From assembly GCA_009801085.1 (NCBI GenBank), contig VNWV01000001.1, positions 2,108,001-2,172,000 of the forward strand: DNA of 64,000 nucleotides, given 5' to 3'. Each line of letters starts with the position of its first letter. The first letter of the stretch is position 1. Source of the DNA: Lasiodiplodia sp. COLG20 (taxonomy: Eukaryota > Ascomycota > Dothideomycetes > Botryosphaeriales > Botryosphaeriaceae). Of this stretch, positions 58,038-64,000 are shown one piece after another. Below the pieces are notes generated by a model. It was not told the origin of the DNA. It ran no database searches and was given only the letters and a program-made list of their open reading frames with translations. A program made the position numbers and the translations under genes.

Positions 58038-59353
58038 CTAGTCACGGCTAACAGTGGGATCCCATGTGCACGGTGCGTATGCCCCAGTCTCCAGGCTCCC
58101 CATGTCCTCAGCATCCAGCTCGAAGTCGAAGATGCTAGCGTTCTCCTCGATGCGAGACATGGTCACCGTTTTCGGGAGAGTCACGAATCCCTGTCACGCG
58201 GTCAACCAGCTGCTGCTCCAAACCCGTCTCGTAGAGGCGTACCTTTTGCAGACTCCACCGCAACAAAATCTGTGCTGTCGATTTACCGTGCTTCTTCGCC
58301 AGGGCCACCAACAATGGATCATTGTTCTTAGTGGCTCGCACCAGCGGAGAGTAGGCCTGTGTTACAGATGTCAGTGAGGCAACACATGCTTGAGACATTC
58401 CAGTCCTCACCTCCATCAAAACCCCCCTTTGACGACACCACTGGACTATATCATCCCTGGCCAGCCACGGATGCAGCTCCACCTGGTTCACGCTCAGCAC
58501 GCCGCCTTTTCCCATTCCCTGTGTCTCCTCCGTCTCCTTGATCCACGCCTCCAGCTCCTCGAGATGGTGCACGCCGTAGTTGCTGACGCCGATGCTCCTG
58601 ACCTTCCCCGCCTCGACCGCCTCGACGAGCGCCTTCCACGCGCCCAAGCGTGCCTCGCGGCCGCCGTACGGCGCGTGGATCAGGTACAAGTCGATGTAGT
58701 CGAGCCCCGTCTCGGCGAGCGTTGCGTTGACATCCGCCTTGGTCGACTCGTACGACATGCGCTTGGGTGCCACCTTGGACGTGAAGAAGAGGGACGAACG
58801 AGGGACGCCAGAGGCTAGCAGCCCCGCGGCTGAAGCCTTCTCATTCCGATATGCTCGGGCTGAGTCGACCTGTGTGCGACGTTAACGCTGCGCAAGATGC
58901 GGAACACCGTGGCCTGGCCACCGCAGTCTTACATGGCGATATCCGTTGGCGATGGCGTGTTTGACGAGCTCAGTTGCTTCGGCGGCAGGTCTTTGGATTC
59001 CGTTCAGCCTTTTGACTCATTGAACTCCGTTTCGAAGGATGGTTCTTACGTCTGGTACACCTGGTGAAGAGTCAGCGACAATGAACGGAGTAAGCCGCGG
59101 TTTCATGTAGTTGCACGGCGACCATTAGGCTGGCTTCTTGGGAAATAGCTCGAGGACTTATGCTCCGTGCGGCTAGCAAATGTTGGAGGTCAGCTGCGAA
59201 TCGATGGAAACGCAGCTGGCGAGGCGAGCAAAAGAAAGCGCATGAGACAGAGATAATGGGATATTAACGTACACCAAAGCCAAGCAGTGGAATGTCGAAT
59301 CCCGACTTCAGCCGGTACTTGGAGTTGATATCGAGTTTGCCGTCTGTGGCCAT
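58038..59353 (-). CDS. Aldo-keto reductase
   Basis: Six exons: 59353-59273, 59060-59050, 58990-58933, 58869-58411, 58356-58243 and 58190-58038 (291 aa). The (beta/alpha)8 barrel motifs are in order: KSGFDIPLLGFGVYQTP, VDSARAY (Asp52, Tyr57), FFTSK (Lys82), IDLYLIHAP (His115), GKVRSIGVSNYG, NQVELHPWL, AYSPLVR, KHGKSTAQILLRW and MSRIEENASIFDFEL. Asp/Tyr/Lys/His form the complete AKR tetrad, so an NADPH-dependent carbonyl reductase is expected; substrate unknown. Exon 2 has only 11 nt (VYQT) and is needed to restore GFGVYQTP between introns of 212 and 59 nt. The usual DTA is DSA here, as in several fungal members. Cytosolic, no targeting signal. Confidence 0.92.
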
Positions 59354-59903
59354 TTTGACAGTTGTGGAGGTTGCAAATCCTCGTTTCGGCGCGGCGCCTA
59401 AATGTCCCCGCAACGTGAGCAATCTTTTCAACGAACTCATGTTTACGACTGATGCAGAACCTTACGAAAAAAGCGGAAGATTGTTGCGTTGGCCCTCTGC
59501 TGCGTCAGCACACGGAGATATCGGGTGCGGGTTTGTGGTGACGCAATTGCCAGCTCGGTCAAGCCCCGCTTATGCGGCTGGGGAAGAAGGGGAGCGGAAG
59601 CCCACCAAGCACCACTTGCAGGCGGGAGATCGGCCGTGCAGCCACCGGCAAGCTGTGCCTTGCGGTACCTCTCCAAATGCAGGTCGCACTCCTTCAATAC
59701 TCCCGTAAAATATATCAACACTTGCATGCTACGTCGCGGATTAGATTTCAAAGTCATTGTTCCATACTACAACACGAACTTAATTCAAATTCATTTCGGC
59801 GATAGATAACACACCCTCTACAACCGACAGAGCTAACCGAGTGCGCCGAACCGATTCCGTAGAATGTGGTGATGGATAAAGTAAAAGAGAAATGTCACCC
59901 CAG
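59354..59903. other. Intergenic: reductase promoter and KDEL receptor 3' flank
   Basis: 550 bp, no gene seen. Both neighbours are on the minus strand. Confidence 0.5.
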
Positions 59904-61067
59904 TTAATCCCGTTCCTCTCGCCATTCTGCACCGTTGCTGACGCCGCTGGCATGTTCCTCTGCGTTCTTGTGGCTGGACCTGCCTCCCAGGTCGCCTTCA
60001 TCGTCGCTGTCGTCCTCAAATGCTTCTGGTGCCGTAAGAGGCTTAGACGCCTCCCCTCTTTCATGATCAAGCACCCCCTCATCTGCTGAAACGGAGATTC
60101 CTCGAGCACCCCACTTGTTGTTCCTCGGCCTGGATTCCTGTGGCGAGGGAACGTCTCCAGCCTCTGCATCGTAGTCGAAGTCGTCGCGATCCACATCCGT
60201 ACTCTTCCGACCGAGCACTCGTCCGACGAACCAGCTCCTGCTCATGTCGTCGCTGTCGACAACTCCGCCGTGCCGAAGCTTGACGCGCTGCCTCGTCCAG
60301 TACACCCATGCAAAATCGATGTATAGAGCCGTCTGAACGATGCCAAAGATGGTGCGGATAGGGTCGAAATTGTGCTCGGGCCCGAAGCCGCGGACGAGCC
60401 AGTTCAGGATGTAGAAGCCACGGTAAGAACCCAGGGTGACAAGATAAAACGAGTCTATAACGGTGGGGACGTTGGTCTGCCGAAGTAGAAGTAGTTGCGG
60501 CATGACGGCGACGGACTCGAGGATAATAGAAAAGGTCCAGAGATTCTACATGGTGCCACAGTCAGTTACCCCACTTTCGGAAACAGGGAAGCGTGAGGTG
60601 CCTACCTCGCCAAATGTGAAGGGGTGCCACTTGTGGAATATTCCAGTCATGACTGGGGTCAGAACCAGGCTTCCAAGAGTAGCATATCCGCCCAGCTTCA
60701 TGGCCTTCTCCCTTTCTCTCGTGCGTGCGAAGACGCGGGTCATTATGAAGACGATGTATGCCGAGGTGGTGATGAAGTAGATCTTGAGCACAAAATTCCA
60801 CCATCTGTGCCAGTCACCAAAGGGAGACACGTAGAAGAGGTCGATGTATCGCGAACAGAAGACGACGACATAGAGGACCTGGGTCAGGAGGGACACGCCT
60901 GCGGAAGGGATATTTGTTAGTGGTGCGGCAGCAGGTGGGTAGGCATCCGGAGGTTAGTAGTCACCTTCAGCACTTTGGTTTGAGTGGATGACGGCGATGA
61001 GGATCATATGCGAGATGGCATGGGACAGGTCGCCCAGGATGCGGAAGATGTTGAAGTTGAACGCCAT
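59904..61067 (-). CDS. ERD2: ER lumen protein-retaining (KDEL/HDEL) receptor with long acidic tail
   Basis: Exons 61067-60965, 60898-60606 and 60545-59904 (345 aa); introns of 66 and 60 nt. Seven-helix receptor: MAFNFNIFRILGDLSH, then VVFCSRYIDLFY, NFVLKIYFITTSAYIVF, WTFSIILESVAVMPQLLLLRQ, VIDSFYLVTLGSYRGFYILNW and IFGIVQTALYIDFAWVYW. This matches ERD2, which binds escaped HDEL proteins in the Golgi and returns them to the ER by COPI. Oddity: the receptor core is normally about 215 residues with a very short cytosolic tail; here about 130 residues of hydrophilic sequence follow (SDDMSRSWFVGRVLGRKS.., then DDFDYDAEAGDVPS and EAFEDDSDDEGDL). The frame is uninterrupted and no donor is obvious at the core boundary, so the tail appears genuine. 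Confidence 0.94.
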
Positions 61068-61341
61068 GGTGACGGCGGAGGGGCGGAAATGGGTGGGAGA
61101 GCTTCAGTAGCAATAGACACAGCTCATAGCAGAGCTATAAGGATAGACGGGTCGCCAGGCTGGATGGAGTTGAGGTCACCTGTGGGCGGAGCTCCAGCTT
61201 AGGTGCCGGCCAGCTTGCGTCAACGCGCCAGGGTCCATCTTATGTCAGCAGCTGCGCCAAGGCTACCCGCCGTCGCAAGGCTGCAGCTGCCAGAGAAACG
61301 ATCCTCCGCAACTATCTTCGCAGGCAATGGCACCCGACTTG

Positions 61342-61428
61342 CGTAGGTAGCTGAAGCTACCATTCGGACGAACATGTCGAAGTATTAAATGTACATCTAC
61401 GCCTAGATGGTAGCTTCAGCTACCTACG
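61342..61428. repeat. Nested inverted repeat (22-bp arms, each itself palindromic)
   Basis: Arms 61342-61363 and 61407-61428 are perfect reverse complements around a 43-bp centre. Each arm contains a smaller palindrome GGTAGCT-NN-AGCTACC (61346-61361 and 61409-61424), so the half-site GGTAGCT occurs four times. It lies between the divergent KDEL receptor and GH12 genes, about 610 bp upstream of the GH12 start. Confidence 0.9.
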
Positions 61429-61893
61429 TAATGAGCTGGTAGAAATCAGTTACGATGGCTCAGATCTTTCGACACCCACTGCGACTCCCTCTTCATCCCG
61501 ACGCACCAGGATCGTGCAGCGCGAGCATCGCCAGATGGCTGAGCATCTCCAATCCGGCATCGGTACATAAGGTCGAAGGTCCAAGTGGGGCTTGTCGCAA
61601 GCGACATCATCTTCAGCCTCCTGAACCTCACCGTGCATCCCGCCATCCGCAACTGCCCGCAGCGCTTGCGTCTTACGAGCCTGGCTTGCGTCTCTACTCG
61701 GCGCGCGAGGCTCCCTGCGGCGCCATGATCGTCGTGTGTAGATGATTGTCGAGAGGCTCCCCGCCTGACAACAGGCCAGGCGTGGCTCTTACTCGCAAAA
61801 TAGATGAAGCCGAGCGAGCCAACGTTTCAAACCCCCAATCAACCCATGAAGCAAATCTCCGGGCCCACCTCCCTCCCGCTGGCGGGCAGATCG

Positions 61894-61900
61894 TATAAAA
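61894..61900 (+). promoter_or_regulatory. TATA box of the GH12 gene
   Basis: TATAAAA, 136 bp before the ATG, in GC-rich surroundings; typical of regulated secreted-enzyme genes in fungi. Confidence 0.6.
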
Positions 61901-62035
61901 CAGCCCTCTGTTGCAAGTATGCTACTGTAGGAAACATTCCCTTCTTTTAGAGTATTGCATACTCCTTCCATTCGTTCTCCAGCCTGGTTGCTCATCACGT
62001 TCGCTACACACCCGTCACCTTTTGAAACATCCACC

Positions 62036-63476
62036 ATGCCTTCCCTCAAGTCTTCCTCCATCCAGGCGATGCTCGCCCTCGCGGCTTCGACCTCGGCCCT
62101 CCCCACCCTGCAGAAACGTGCCCAGGCCGCCGAAAACCTGTGCGGCATGCCCGATGATTCGCTCATTCTCACCGGAACCCCGTGGATCGTGTATAACATG
62201 ATGTACAACTCGGCTCAGATCGAGGGCAGTGCCTGCACCGGCTATGTTGGCACCACGACCGACGCCAACGGCAACCCGGCCGTCAAGTGGAACAGCACCT
62301 GGAACATTGAATACGTCCAGTCTACCGACAACGTCCCCAAGGGCTACTCCTTCGTTGGCTTGACCCAGAACCTTGAGAACCGCATCAGCGACATCGGCTC
62401 CATCCCGACTACCTACGAGTGGACCAGGACCAATACGACCGCCTACAAGGGCAACGTCTGCTACGACTTCATGACCTCGGACACCAAGGGTGACTCCACC
62501 AGCTCCAACGCCCAGGAGCTCATGCTCTGGTTGCAGTACGAGGGTGGCCAGCTGCCCATCGGCTGGACCGACGGCGCTGTTGCCACCATCGACAACCTGT
62601 ACGGTACTTCGTGGAAGCTCTACCAGGGCAAGAACGATGACACCGGCATCACTGTTAGCAGCCTGCTGCCCGACACTCAGTTCACCGGCTCTTTCAGTGG
62701 TGACATTAAGGACTGGCTTCTTGCCTTGGTCAAGCAGGGTGTCTTTACTGAGAGCACCTACGTGAACGTTGGCAATGCCGGCACTGGTACGTTTTCGCCC
62801 CGCATGCTTGACATCCTTGGTACTGACAGCTTGAACAGAGCCCTTCTACGGCGATGCCGTCTTCGAGGCCACCCTTGGCCTGCAAGTTAACGTCGGATCC
62901 AGCTCGTCTGTTGCCCCTGTTTCTTCTGTGGCCCCTACCACCACCGCTGCCCCATCTTCCACCAAGGCCCCTGCATCCACTGAGGCACCCGCTTCCACCG
63001 AGGTTGCCACATCTTCTGCCCCCGCCGTCGCGCCGTCCAGCGCTGTGGCCATCAACATCCCCTCCTCCAGCAGCACTCTCATCGTCGAATACACCCCGAC
63101 CCCGCTGGTCACCTCGACGGCTGCCGCCACTACTCCTGCCTCCTCCGCCGCCTCCTCAGCCGTCGTCGACGGTGCCAACGCGTCTTCATCCTCCTCCGTC
63201 GAGGCACCCGCTTCCTACACCACTGTCCCCACAGCTGAAACACCCGCGCTAAGCACCCCAGCCATCCCCACCACCAGCGCTGCTGACTCCGCAATCCCTA
63301 CAGGTAACTCCAGTCACCACTCCGGATCCCACAGCTTCGCCGGTAACGGCGCCGCCCCCACTCCTGGATTCGACGCCGGTGTTTCCGGCGAGAACGGCCA
63401 GGGCCAGGGCCAGGGTCTTGCTCCCGCTGAGGGCGAGGAGGATGGCCCCTGCGCGGTTGAATACATCTACGTATGA
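62036..63476 (+). CDS. Secreted GH12 endoglucanase/xyloglucanase with Ser/Thr-rich tail
   Basis: Exons 62036-62786 and 62839-63476 (462 aa); 52-nt intron. A signal peptide is followed by a short pro-region ending in KR (LPTLQKR), then the GH12 jelly-roll of about 230 residues. The nucleophile Glu161 is in ELMLWLQYEGG and the acid/base Glu251 in TEPFYGDAVFEA, created exactly at the exon junction. Known GH12 enzymes cleave beta-1,4-glucan or xyloglucan. From about residue 270 a tail of nearly 190 residues is Ser/Thr/Ala/Pro-rich, then Gly/Gln repeats (GQGQGQG), ending in CAVEYIYV. No GPI signal or carbohydrate-binding module is visible. The tail is unusual, since most GH12 enzymes end at the catalytic domain; it is probably O-mannosylated. 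Specificity cannot be fixed from sequence. Confidence 0.93.
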
Positions 63477-64000
63477 TGGAGCTAACGAAAGAAAGGGTGT
63501 GAATGGCTTGTAGTGGCAGCGTGTGTGATGAGAGAAGAAAAATATATATGTTCAGGGCGAAGCTATCGAGACGGGCGTGAATCCTGCACCCAGACTCTTT
63601 TTTGTTGGAATGTCCAGCATGCATTGATGGTCGTGCGTGTCGACGTGATCTTATTCTTACCTTTCTTCTGTGGTGAAAGCCTCATCTGTTCGTTCAATTC
63701 ATTTATTACTCGCTAGATGCGGGACTTGTATAAACATGATCTTAGATGTTCATCCCACCGTTCCAAGTGACGAATTGATGCCCGTGTTTTCTTCTGTTTG
63801 CATCGCGTCGGAACGACAAAAATAAGGGTAAATAAGAGAGGAATTTGACCAAGTTAGATACCGGAAACCGTTGGGTTCCAAAAGTCGAAGAGAATGTTAC
63901 TAAACTCTGACTGAGTGTCCCGGCCGACGTTAAGCGTAGTCAGCTCCACGTCTGCTAGCGGCTTTCACTACGGTACATTCATCAAACCCTAACTAAGATT
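63477..64000. other. 3' flank of the GH12 gene
   Basis: No gene seen up to the end of the window. Confidence 0.5.

Overview
The window looks like nuclear chromosomal DNA of a filamentous ascomycete (Pezizomycotina; Dothideomycetes-like by general character, which is inference; the species is not identifiable from the sequence). The evidence is short introns of about 44-236 nt with GT..AG ends and CTAAC/CTGAC branch sites, single-gene transcription units on both strands, and typical fungal families: GH28, GH12, CRH-type GH16, LaeA-like methyltransferase, LicD, Hmt1-type ABC transporter and NCS1 permease. I see no rRNA, tRNA, CRISPR, intact transposon or secondary-metabolite core gene. All exon joins were deduced by eye from splice signals and reading frame, and the joined frames close exactly.

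Layout. 0.4-2.6 kb: alpha/beta-hydrolase fused to a capping-enzyme-like phosphatase. 3.1-3.4 kb: ribosomal protein eS21. 4.4-5.9 kb (-): secreted exopolygalacturonase. 5.9-10.1 kb: long spacer without genes. 10.1-11.6 kb (-): forkhead factor. 12.7-14.4 kb (-) and 14.65-16.3 kb (+): splicing factor Cactin and NHEJ factor XLF/Nej1, head to head with 203 bp between start codons. 16.9-20.2 kb: large disordered protein with cysteine modules at both ends. 21.3-22.8 kb: GPI-anchored CRH transglycosylase. 25.8-30.5 kb (-) and 31.0-33.9 kb (+): Rtc1/WDR24 (SEACAT/GATOR2) and an Hmt1-like half ABC transporter, again divergent. 34.9-36.6 kb: eight-exon LaeA-like methyltransferase. 40.0-41.4 kb (-): secreted class 3 lipase in seven exons. 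42.7-44.1 kb: unknown charged protein. 44.8-46.1 kb (-): Dom34/Pelota. 46.5-48.1 kb (-): NCS1 purine-cytosine permease. 50.0-50.3 kb (-): small acidic protein. 51.2-52.0 kb: nicotinamidase. 52.0-55.4 kb: spacer with decayed coding-like fragments. 55.4-56.4 kb (-): secreted LicD-family protein. 58.0-59.4 kb (-): aldo-keto reductase with an 11-nt exon. 59.9-61.1 kb (-): KDEL receptor with a long acidic tail. 62.0-63.5 kb: secreted GH12 glucanase.

Together these are housekeeping genes (translation, mRNA surveillance, splicing, DNA repair, TORC1 control, ER retrieval, NAD salvage) interspersed with secreted plant-polymer- and cell-wall-active enzymes (pectinase, lipase, GH12, CRH) that sit beside the longer spacers. 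There is no obvious single pathway cluster. The most unusual objects are the hydrolase/phosphatase fusion, the KDEL receptor tail, the read-on C-terminus of the methyltransferase, an optional terminal intron over the eS21 stop codon, and a nested inverted repeat upstream of the GH12 gene.
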